A stretch of DNA of 64,000 nucleotides from Tetrahymena thermophila SB210 (Eukaryota > Ciliophora > Oligohymenophorea > Hymenostomatida > Tetrahymenidae), in contig NW_002476188.1 in NCBI RefSeq assembly GCF_000189635.1, forward strand, positions 558,001-622,000, in the 5' to 3' direction. The position numbers and the translations under genes were made by a program. The notes below the pieces were generated by a model that made no database searches, had not been told where the DNA came from, and saw only the letters and a program-made list of their open reading frames with translations. Positions 54,001 to 64,000 of the stretch are shown here, piece by piece. The stretch's first letter is position 1, and every line of letters begins with the position of its first letter.

Positions 54001-56408
54001 TTTAAATATTTTGTAAAATATCACTTTTATTGATTTCCATATTTTATGCTTAAATGAGCTCTCTTACTTCAGTTTATTTGATTACTAATCTACTGACAAA
54101 TTTAAAGCACAGTTTTTTTGAGAGTTGATCTTATTTTGATCTGAAGATTGTTAGTCAGCTCTTTAAAAAATAGAATTACTTTTCTTTTTATCATATTCTG
54201 TTTATTTTCTTTGCAAATTATTCATATTAGTTTATTCCTATTAGGTTTATTGAATGTCTTTCACCAAATCTTGTTGGTTTGAATTGTTATCATTTAACTA
54301 AAAGTTAAAGCAGTATTTATATAACCCTGATGATTAAGCTAAGCTTGGATTTTAATTACAAAATTTTTAGATCTCGTACTTTGCAAATTGCACTGAACTT
54401 TAAAAGCATTCAAGTGCATGAAAAAATTAGCATTGGTGAAGCAAAAATACTCCTATATTATTATATGTAATGCCCACAGCGTAGTAATTTTAAAATTTAA
54501 GAAGAAAATCTAAATTTTTACACAATGTAATCAATGTTTTGGCTTAGTTATCTTTATATACGTTTTCAGATTGTAAGAGGAGGATATTAAAAATCGATTA
54601 AAAACTCATATAGAGTTCATATGTTTCTTGAGAAAGGAACATTTCTTCTTCGTTAAGCAAATTGCTAGAAATAATTGAACCTAACTCAGGATCATTCGTA
54701 TTGATTTTGACTCTTTTGAGTATTTTTAGCAAATGGTTTATAGGGGCCTCAATAAGGTTTATTATTTATATTGTGTAGAAAAGTGAAATAAAAACTGAAA
54801 TGAGTGTAAAAATTAACACTAAAACTCCTCCATATAAAAAGTAATTATTCAATATGAATATTATATCCTATTAATATTGTAAAAGTTCTTCATCTGATAT
54901 TATATTTATTGATAAATATGCTACTTCTACTAAGGTCTAACCTTTTTGCTAAAAATTGCCACTATAATAAGGAATTTAATCAAAAATAAAAATAGGATCT
55001 ATGATAGCTTGATATTTAGTACCGTTTCGCGTACAAGGAATCGAAATAGTTTAATTCCCTAAAGTACTAACAATTTTATTATCTAAATAATCTAAGGAGC
55101 TAAATATCCAATTTTTGTAATTACTATTTAGTGTTTGTTGCAATTATTAAAAGTCTGAATTTTATGGATCTAAATTATTAAATTCTGCTTATTAAAGAGT
55201 TTAGAAACTTAAATTTTAATTTAAGTTCGTTTAAGAAGAATCGAAAATTACAATCTAAGAAGATGGCGATATTATGTACAGTTACTTAGTAGATTATGCT
55301 AAATTTTTAAAGTAATTTTTAATTTGGGATATCTTAGATTCAATGCATAAAACATGAGATATCTCTTCTTATTATGTATTTTAGTTAAAGTACATCACCT
55401 TTTAGCAAGATTGCTATGATGGAAAAGGTATTTGATCACCAAATGAAATTATTGGAGAATTCAGACTTAAAGATGTCTAGTTCATAGCATCTATAAACCA
55501 TTAGCGGCAAGTAGGATCATAAACAAAAAGCCCTTTATGACATTTTTCATTTGGCTCTATACTTAAAGTAGAATTGAGACTTGTAGAGTAAAATAATCCT
55601 TCCAAAGAAAAACCAAAAAATATATTTTAAATTGGAATATACTCTTCATATCCATCATTTTAGTTTAATGATAATATTGCTTTCATTAAGGGATCCACTC
55701 TATTAATTTAAGATAAGAGTTACTAACCCTAACTATTTAGTTAATTTATTTCAGTAGAATTCTACTAATACCTTTATTTTTAATTAAATTTAATTTTCAT
55801 TTCATGTAAAAAAGTAAATATATATATATTTAGTTAAATTTAAAAGTGCTTTTAACACTTTTTTTGTGCTTCTTCTCAACCAAAAATAAGCAAATAAATA
55901 AATAATTAATTAAAAAATAGTAATTATTTAGCTCTATTAACATCAAAAAAATTTTTTTAATTTAATTGAATATTATTTTTGAAAGGAAAACTAATAAGTA
56001 TTTTTTAGTTTAATTAATTAATTACCAAGTAGAGATTAATAATTTATTTCTTAAATACAATTCTATCAACTAAGGGTCTCCTTTTTGGTAATAAAGATTC
56101 AAAACTTAAATGATTGGGGAGCGGTAGTTAGGAGTAAGCTTGATTCTCCCTGTAATAAGCTTATAAGAATAAGAATTTATCAAATTTAGCTGAAATGGAA
56201 TACTCTGCATTTCTATTTAAAGCTTTAAAGATAATAACTATGATGCTTTTTGACTAAAATCAATTTAATTTTGATATAATTAGTTTGAAAATTGTTAGAT
56301 AAGCTGTTTAGAATGGTATATTGAAATAGCTTGACTAATAATAGCTTATATAAAGGTGAGCATTATTGTAATATTCACTATAAATATGAGTGCTAGTTTA
56401 AATTTCAT
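51055..56408 (-). CDS. G9: Cache-TPR-VWA-like two-pass membrane protein
   Basis: Exon 1 is 56026-56408, the intron 55772-56025 (254 bp) and exon 2 51055-55771, giving 1699 residues. The first helix reads LALIFIVNITIMLTFIQAI. The Cache core is CHKGLFVYDPTCRQWF, with Thr for the usual Arg. The TPR motif YNNIGVFLLHQCQFFHALE is near residue 570. The VWA-like domain opens near 1208 with HLSIILDTNGNN, the best-preserved metal-site remnant in the array (Asp kept, both Ser positions Asn), followed by DQLAINIFN. A strongly Gln/Asn-rich insert follows (about 51900-52260 on the DNA). The end reads LVIFSSEKGQNFLE, IRIFYS and YLQHF. Its first ~10 codons and upstream region are tandemly duplicated (56378-57315). 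Confidence 0.9.
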
Positions 56409-57315
56409 TGCTTAACACTAATTCTATCTCAGTCAGCTTAAGTTCTTTTTTACAGATTAAATTATTTAATAATAACAAACAATATTTTAATAACATAAAT
56501 AAATATATTAACTACTCTCCTACTGATTTGTTTCTCTCAATATTATTAAAAATTTATACAAATATATATAAATTGCTGGTTTCTAATTAAAACCTTAAAG
56601 AGAGGATAGCTAATAAGTTAAATTTGTTTTGCTTGTTTAAGTAATTCTTAAATGAATAAAAGTTAGTAAATATAGGTTTCTTAGGTTAATTATAAATAAA
56701 AATATGTGCAAATCAAATAATTTTATTTTTTAATCACTTTTTCTACTTAAAATTATTTCTATAAATCTAATACAAATATTCAAAATATTTTCTAGATAAT
56801 CTATTTATTATTTTTAAATTCAATAGATAGTTTTTTTAATTAAAGACTATAAATATCAGTGCTAGTTTAAATTTCATTGCTTAACAATAATTCTATCCCA
56901 GTCAGCTTAAGTTCTTTTTTACAGATTAAATTATTTAATAATAACAAACAATATTTTAATAACATAAATAAATATATTAATTACACTCCTACTGATTTGT
57001 TTCTCTCTATATTATTAAAAGTTAATAAAAATATACATAAATTGCTGGTTTCTAATTAAAACCTTTAAGAGAGGATAGCTAATATGTTAAATTTGTTTTG
57101 CTTGTTTATGTTAATTCTTAAATGAATAAAAGTTAGTAAATATAGGTTTCTTAGGTTAATTATAAATAAAAATATGTGCAAATCAAATAATTTTATTTTT
57201 TAATCACTTTTTCTACTTAAAATGATTTCTATAAATCTAATACAAATATTCAAAAGATTTTCTAGATAATCTATTTATTATTTTTAAATTCAATAGATAG
57301 TTTTTTTAATTAAAA
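56378..57315. repeat. 469-bp tandem duplication over the G9 start and upstream region
   Basis: Unit 1 is about 56378-56846 and unit 2 about 56847-57315, offset by 469 bp, with a scatter of single-base differences. Each unit begins in the first codons of G9 and extends into its upstream region. The G9 ATG at 56408 therefore has a second copy at 56877, which opens only a ten-codon fragment before leaving the repeat. The plus-strand 60-codon ORFs at 56408 and 56877 are antisense by-products with non-ATG starts. Confidence 0.93.
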
Positions 57316-57748
57316 ATTATAATTGAATAAAAAACTATTTTAAAGTATGAAAAATATCTATGATTATTTCCTAAATATATACTGTTATTTTTGTTTATTA
57401 AAACAATCTTCATTTTTGTATTAAAATTAGCCTCATTTTTAATAATAAATTTATGTATTAGTTAATGTATATTTGCAGTTTTTAATATAACTATCTATAA
57501 TTAATTAATTTACAATATTTATATTAAAGTTAGAAAAATTATTACTATTGAAAATTTCAAAATATTAACAAAAAAATTTTTTAAAAATTAAACATATTAT
57601 TTTAAGGCTATAAAGACAACATATTCTTTTATATTATTAATTAAATTATGAAAAGTATTTTATAAGAATTAATGTGGATGGATATATAAATTTTCAGAAA
57701 TTCGAATTTTTTTTTCAAACAAAATGCTTTTTCTTTTACAGTAATCAA
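57316..57748. other. Spacer between the 469-bp repeat and G10
   Basis: 433 bp, A+T-rich, with no gene and no repeat that I can identify. It holds the 3' flank of G10. Confidence 0.45.
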
Positions 57749-60700
57749 TCAGAAATGCTGGATGATTGTTGGATAAATATTTTAAGATATATGTTCTCTT
57801 TGATTTTGAAGATATTTTAGGAGGCTTGAATAAGTGTAAAATAATTTGATTATCACTTTACTTTCGTATCTATAACTTAAATCTGGTTCTACTTCTAAAA
57901 AATTATTCCCTTTTTATGACAGCAAAATTATTAACTTTATATTTAGATATGATAAAAGAATACAAAGCTTATCAAACAAATCATTTTTTATAATCTCTAT
58001 TTTGTCAGTAGAATAAATAATGATTTTATTTAAATTTTATGAAGATTAGAAAGAATCAAGTTATTATTTTTGAGAAAATGTATATTAAATGCTTAAGTTT
58101 TAATTAAAAAACATTGAACTTAAAGTTTTTCTCATGCATTAATGAAATTGGAAATTTCTATTTTAAAACATTTAAAAAGTATTAAGGTAATGGTATTTCA
58201 GATTTTCTAAGCAAGATATAATTGAAGAATCATGATAGTTAATGTCTTTACACTATTTTTACAAGTTATCTAAATTAGGATCTCTATTTATTTATAAAGA
58301 ATGTTCTATTGATAATTTGTTTCTTTTTTACTCTTTCTTTACATTTTCAAATTGATTTTATTTTTAAATATTACTTCTTTAACTATTTTAATAAATTAGA
58401 TCACATTTTTCATTTTTTATTTATTCTTTATAAATACATTTTCTTATTTATTATTATTCCTTATGAAGTATATTACGAAATGGAGTAGTACTAATAGGTT
58501 TTTGTATGAAATCACTTTTTTCTTCTGGTAAAATGTAAGATTCTTAATGATTTTTTTCGGTATTAGGAGAATCGTTTGGTATGCTGTATAAAGATTTTAA
58601 AGTAGATATTCTATCAAATGTAAAGTCCTTTTTTTATTAATTATATATATTTGATTTAACTTCTTATTATCTTTTTGAAATGTCTATAAAGTATTCTGAT
58701 TGCTTTTAATTTTCTAAATTTTATAAATCCAAAGTTGATCTTTATGAATTTTCTAAATTTTTTTCAGAAATTTTACATAATGTAACACATTATAGCAAGT
58801 TTTAGAAGTCTTAATAAGATATTTATTAATATATATCTTCAATAATATTCTAAAAAATTGGTTTTATCATACTAACAAATGTCAGACACTAGTATTATTA
58901 TATATAAGAATGCTAAAAGCTTGAAATAATTATACCCAGTTAATCTTTCTGCGAAATTAATATTTAGCTAACAAGATTTGATAGTAAAGATATTGACTAA
59001 TAAATACTTTCGTTTTCATTTTGACAAGCAAATATAAAAACTATTTACATTGAGATCTTAGGGTTTAACTTTTTGCATATATTATTAAAATCTTTAGAGA
59101 TGATGCAACTATTATCAAAAATTAATTTTAGCTGCTTGATTATTTTATAAGGAAAATGTGACATAAATTTCTTACAATTTTCAAACAAGTTCGTTAAAAT
59201 AATAGCTGATTAATAATATTTTTTTTATTTTGATAATAATTCTACATTTGCTATATCTATCTCAAAATTTAAAACATCTTCGTCTAATTCAAATATAATA
59301 TCTTCTTGATCTGCTCCTATTTATTCTATTTTCCTTATATTTTACAAAATTAGCTCTATATTTTATTTAGTTTATAGAAGATTTAAATTTGAATGATTAA
59401 CGCACTATTTATGAGGTTATATACTTTTTTAATCACTTGGTGTGTTACTTTTCTCAAGGATATTTGTTAGAGATTTTCTTAAATTTTAAAAATTTTAATC
59501 TTTTTCTTAAATGATATTTAGAAATTATCTAACTTAATTCTATTTCAGGTATGAAGATTGAGATAATCGTTATTTTTTGAATTAATTTCTCTGAATTTAT
59601 AAGTTTTAAGATTCGCTTGGGGAATCGCATGATAAATTATTAGATAATAAATTGAATTATTTATCAAAAGTTGTTTAGTTTTTTTTTCTTAAAACTTAAT
59701 AGGTACTTGCAATTTACAAGCTTTTTTGCATTTTTTAGGTACTATCATATTGGTCAATCAAACCTGCTTAAAAATTAATATTTTTTTAATTTAAATCTTA
59801 TTCAGAATCCTTGTACTAGAGCTATGAAAAATTAAGATAATTTTCATTTAAATCTCTGCATTAAGAACTTTATTTTTCACCATTCTCGATCATATTATCC
59901 TTTAGGTTTTAGTTTTAATTTTAACTTTAAATGAAGCTTGATGCTTCGATTTTTTATTACATTAAAGTATTAAAAGACTTATTTGATTATTTGTGTTATT
60001 TGCTTTAATATTTATAATTAAAAATATTTTTATTTTCATTATCAGGATTAGCATTTAGCAATTAAAAGTGAGTTTCATTTAAAGTTATATTTTTGATTTC
60101 TCCTTCATTTTTATTTTTTAAATAATTATTAAGTCTTTACGTTGAAGATATTGCTTAGCTGTGTTCGAATATTTAAGAGTTAGCAGATACAGATTTCATA
60201 TTATTACTAAAACAATTATTATTTTATGATTTATTTTGTTAAGTGGAGGCTTAGAAAAGTTCTTATTACATTTTTTCTATTCTAGAGCTAAAATAGATTT
60301 TAGATTAATTATTAGTTTATTTATTTTATGCACTCACGAAATCCAAATTATTTGTATTAGCATTTAACTAATTTTAGTTTTTATAATAACAACTTTTTCT
60401 ATTTTTAAGTAAAAAATTATCATTTCCATTATTTATTATTTTATTATCTTTTTTGAGAGACTATTTTAAATTATCACAGTACATAAGAATTATTTCACAT
60501 TTTTAGAGATTATTAAGTTTAACATGGCATTTGCAGATAAGAGTTAAGATTTCAATTTCATGCTGTTTCTCAAAAGGCAAATAAGGGAGAATATACAAAA
60601 TATTTTTTAAGAGACTTTTAATTTCCTACCAAAAATTATATTTATAAAGCTCTTAATTTTGTGATTAATATTTTTTATCTTCATCTTGGCTTTCCTAAAA

Positions 60701-63506
60701 AGCAATTAAAGTAGTAATGTAGTTTCTTTTTCTGAAATAAATGTTTAAAAGAAGTTGATATCTTTATTATAAATGCCCATCATCAATAAAACAATAGCAT
60801 TCTTAAGTTAATCTTTTGTAATGTTAATCACTGTTTTCATTTTTTAATGAGATTCTATGCTTCTAGGTTAATAAATCTTCTCTTTATGAATTATAAGGAT
60901 ACCTATAGCTATTTTTGATAAAGTCCTCAACATCATTTTAGCTAATATTTTTTTTCTTAAAAAACTAACTTTTAAGCTTTTCATATATGCTTTCTTTATT
61001 GATTTCATTTAAAATATGCAAAAATTAATTTTCTTCTTAATTACTTTATATTTATGATAAACAGAAATCATCTGTTTCATTCTTATCTGAAAGATTAGGT
61101 TTGATAATATTTTTTTCAATTTTGAAATTTTACCTTTTAGTGATGTATGGAGTATTTTTTTAATAAATACTTGACAGATTATAGCTCTGCATACTATTTA
61201 AAGGATTGCTTTTATCAAATTAAATATACTTTTAATTCATCGTTTACTTTTTTTTTTGACTATGATCAAACCCAAATTGTGTCAATATTTAAGAACTTAA
61301 AGATTATTTATATTAGAGACAAAAATCCTTTATTTCGCATTATGCAAACAATATAGATAAAGAAAAGTGCTCTAAAGCTTGGAAGTAATGCCCCTGACTC
61401 ATAAGTATTGACCCTATATTATTGTGAGCTATTCCCACAATATTGTAATTTTCAAATTACTCAAAAAACTATACTTTTCTGCAAAGACCCATCAAAGTTT
61501 AGTTTTAGTCGCTAATGAAAAAGTTGCAAGAAGTGTATGTCAGATTATGAAATACTAATTCGAAGCTTTTAAAAAGATCATAAGCTTCTTTAGAAAGAAA
61601 GATATCCTCTGAATTAAGTGAAAAGTCAACAAACAATGAAAATAGCTAATCAGTTTTTATGTCAATCTAAATCCTTTTGAGGATCTTGATTAGATGATCT
61701 ATAGGACTGTTAAGAAGAATAAGAATTTTAATAGTGTAGTAAATCTAAAAAATAATAACAACAACTCCAAAAATAATTTGGGCAATACAGTTGTAGAAGT
61801 AAAATTAATCAAAAAACTCAACCATGTCTTCAGATTACTATTTTAGCACAGTATCTGCTATAATATTTACTTATAAAAAAGCTATATCTATGTCAATTCT
61901 AGATTTCTGCTCTTATTTTACATTTAAAAATTAAGGTTTTTTATCAATAATAAAAATAGGACTTAATATCACACTTGAGTTAGTTTAATTCCTTTGATAT
62001 TCAAATACTGTTACCTATTCCGTTAATTTAGTTAACAATTCGTTGCTGCTGTAATTTAAAGATTCTAATATCCAATAATTATATTTGCTAAGCATTTAAT
62101 CAAAAACTTAGGCACTTTCCTGAGATTACAAATAATTCAATTCTATTTGTTAAATAGTTTATTAAGGATACTCATATGGCTGACTAGAATCATAAATAAC
62201 TTAATTGCTTCTTGGATCCAAAATATAACTTTATATTGTTGATTTTGCAAAATTTTAGAAATATTTGATTAAATTTTAAATTAGCAAGTTAAAACATTAA
62301 ACATGATGAATTCTGTCTAATCCATCTTAATTGCTAAATTAGTTCATCTTTTAACAAAGTAAATTGGAAAACTACCCTTTAGCGTTAGCATAATTTGGTG
62401 AAAATAAAATTTAGGAATCATAATTTTAAGACTAAATGAACCACTATGAGCATCTAGGATCAAAATTAAATACTCCCTTATTGCATTAATAAGCATTTGA
62501 AATATTTGAAAAACTGCTATTTCTTGTTGTTAGAAATAAAATGCCCTCACTTTCTAAACCAAACATAATTCTTTAAAGAGTAATTGAAGAGTTATTATTC
62601 TACTAACTGTATTGGTAATTGACTGAGTGGATTAAAGGATCTAATAATGTTATATTTTTCAGTAAATTTAAGCTTCGAGAATCTAGCTAATCAAATTAAC
62701 TAATATTTTATTAGTACCTAATAAAATAAAATCTTTATGTATAAAATATTTAGAAAATAAAAACTTTTGAAATAATAGTTTCTATTTTATTTAAGAAAAT
62801 AAGCCATATTGAATAATAAATAGAAAACAAGCTTTCTTTCAAATTAAATAAAAATCGTATTAATAAATACTAAGCAATAAGGATGTCTTTCAAAATTTAA
62901 ACTATATAGAACTAATAAAAACTAAGTTATTTTTAAGGTGCGATGAAGATTAATTACTTTAATTTACAAGCTAATAAATAACTAGTCAAAATTGAATCAA
63001 AATGAATTTTTAAAGATAGTTATTTTTATTTTAAATTCTTTATTAAATAAAATGTATTAATAGAGAAACTTTTTTAGTGAGTAGTTGAAGTTGTATCCAT
63101 CGATTTAAATAATAAAATTTATTTACCATTGAGAAGTTTATGCAAAATTCTGTTTAAAACCCTCTGTTAGGTATTTTTCTTCTTTATTTTGGTAAAATAA
63201 TTCTGTGTTTAACAAAGGTCTTATGTAAAAAGGATTTGCTTAGATATTCCCTGCAAGAATCTTAGAATAGAGTTAGTTTACAGTTGTAATCATTATAGGA
63301 TATATTTGCAGCTGTTTGCTTAGTTGATAAGATGTGCATTATGTTAATTGTTTACTAAACATAATTTATTATTAATATAGTTTCTCTTATAAAGCTTAAA
63401 CCTAGCTTTTTACAAATTTCAAAGCAAAATACTAACTCAGAAGAGCAAAACCAAAAGCCGCCATCAAAAAAAAACTAGTAGCTATGATATAAAATAATAT
63501 TTTCAT
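57749..63506 (-). CDS. G10: Cache-TPR-VWA-like two-pass membrane protein, longest member
   Basis: Exon 1 is 63127-63506 (380 bp), the intron 62718-63126 (409 bp) and exon 2 57749-62717, giving 1782 residues. The start MKILFYIIATSFFLMAAFG leads directly into the first helix. The Cache core is CNKGVFNFDPRCSQWF. The TPR motif HNNIGSILMSQGHYFQALEH is near residue 565. The VWA-like domain opens near 1349 with MQIVFIFACQNENES and continues DQLGIIISSF. This opening is most like that of G1 at the other end of the array (IVFACNQEESS). The extra length lies in the Gln/Asn-rich linkers between TPR and VWA-like parts. It ends QKGNNFLE, IIKLFYT and IIQHF. Confidence 0.9.
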
Positions 63507-64000
63507 TTTTAAATATTTATTGAGTGGAATATAGATATTTTTTTTTCTTGTTCTTCCTAATTAGTTCTACTATTAATTTTTTTTCTTTAGTTTTAAATTT
63601 GTTATTAATTAAATCAACTAAGAAAATTTTGATATCCTTTTATTGTTATTGTTTGTTTTGTAAGATTATCAATTTTTCAGTACTAACTAATACTATAATT
63701 AGAAAGTTATAGTAAGTTTTTCTATTAAATGAAAAGAATGATATATTTTTAATGAAAAGAATGAAACAAATTTTAATGAAAAGAGTGATATATAAAAATT
63801 TTCACTATTTTTATTATACTAAAACCATAAATCATGTAAACAGTTTAGTGTTTTATAAAATATAAACCAGCTTTGCCATAAAATCCATAAAATTGTAAGA
63901 AAATTGTTTCTAGTTTTAAAAAGAGAAAAAAATAAAGGTTTGTTATTATTAAGCATTACAATTAAATTAGAAGTAATAATAAAAAAATGACATTTATCTT
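63507..64000. other. Sequence upstream of G10 to the window edge
   Basis: 494 bp with no gene that I can support. It contains the short repeat at 63728-63798 and presumably the G10 promoter. A plus-strand standard-code ORF at 63524-63712 has only F/L/I/N-rich text and a weak start. Confidence 0.45.
63728..63798. repeat. Three imperfect ~24-bp direct repeats upstream of G10
   Basis: AATGAAAAGAATG or a one-base variant occurs at 63728, 63751 and 63775, each followed by an A/T tail. It lies 220-290 bp before the G10 start codon, about where the conserved block lies in G5-G7. It may be a regulatory repeat or slippage. Confidence 0.7.

Noticed and set aside
56408..57059. Two similar plus-strand 60-codon ORFs at 56408-56590 and 56877-57059
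   Set aside because: They begin with TTG, not ATG, and are similar only because they lie in the two units of the 469-bp duplication. They are antisense to the upstream region of G9.
61147..61356. Plus-strand ORF of 69 codons starting ATG
   Set aside because: It lies antisense inside the second exon of G10, whose minus-strand frame has paralog-conserved motifs nearby.
1..64000. Telomere repeats (CCCCAA), chromosome breakage sequences, CRISPR-like arrays and rRNA genes
   Set aside because: I looked for these and saw none. The TTTA run at 307-363 and the short repeats at 63728-63798 are simple repeats without spacers.

Overview
The window is ciliate nuclear DNA and looks like Tetrahymena or a close relative. 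Base composition is very A+T-rich. Every real gene reads only if TAA and TAG are glutamine and TGA is the sole stop, so standard-code ORFs are almost all shadows. The introns I can place are 87 to 633 bp (GTAA...AG), far longer than those of Paramecium. No telomere, rRNA or tRNA gene was found.

The window is dominated by a head-to-tail array of ten intact paralogous genes, all on the minus strand, called here G1 to G10: G1 600-4682, G2 5017-9800, G3 11513-16924, G4 18485-23729, G5 25027-29991, G6 30730-35633, G7 38659-43601, G8 45530-50480, G9 51055-56408 and G10 57749-63506. Each has a short first exon (368-383 bp), one phase-2 intron that splits a conserved Trp codon, and one long second exon ending in TGA. 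Exon lengths sum to a multiple of three in all ten, giving proteins of 1331 to 1782 residues. I read the diagnostic blocks of each gene rather than every codon.

The shared protein plan is: an N-terminal membrane helix; a roughly 400-residue extracytoplasmic region with a Cache-type core (C-x10-C, usually ending DPRCxxWY); a second membrane helix; a helical linker; a TPR motif (HNNIG...YFQALEHF); a second TPR-like helical region; a Gln/Asn-rich stretch; and a C-terminal von Willebrand A-like domain whose metal-site motif is degraded. The chain ends in an almost invariant Ile/Leu/Val-Gln-His/Asn-Phe tail. This looks like a family of two-pass sensor proteins with an outside ligand-binding module and an inside protein-interaction module. 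No function has been demonstrated here.

Other contents: an eleventh, internally deleted family member (43975-45085); a broken Tc1/mariner transposase with a probable right terminal repeat between G6 and G7 (37084-38448); a single-exon gene of another family between G2 and G3 (10361-11146); a possible frameshifted coiled-coil remnant after G4 (17900-18439); a perfect 180-bp tandem duplication (24446-24805); a 469-bp tandem duplication that includes the G9 start codon (56378-57315); and a long TTTA microsatellite (307-363). G5, G6 and G7 are recent copies of one another, including flanks. G1-G4, G9 and G10 are older and more diverged, especially in the Cache core.
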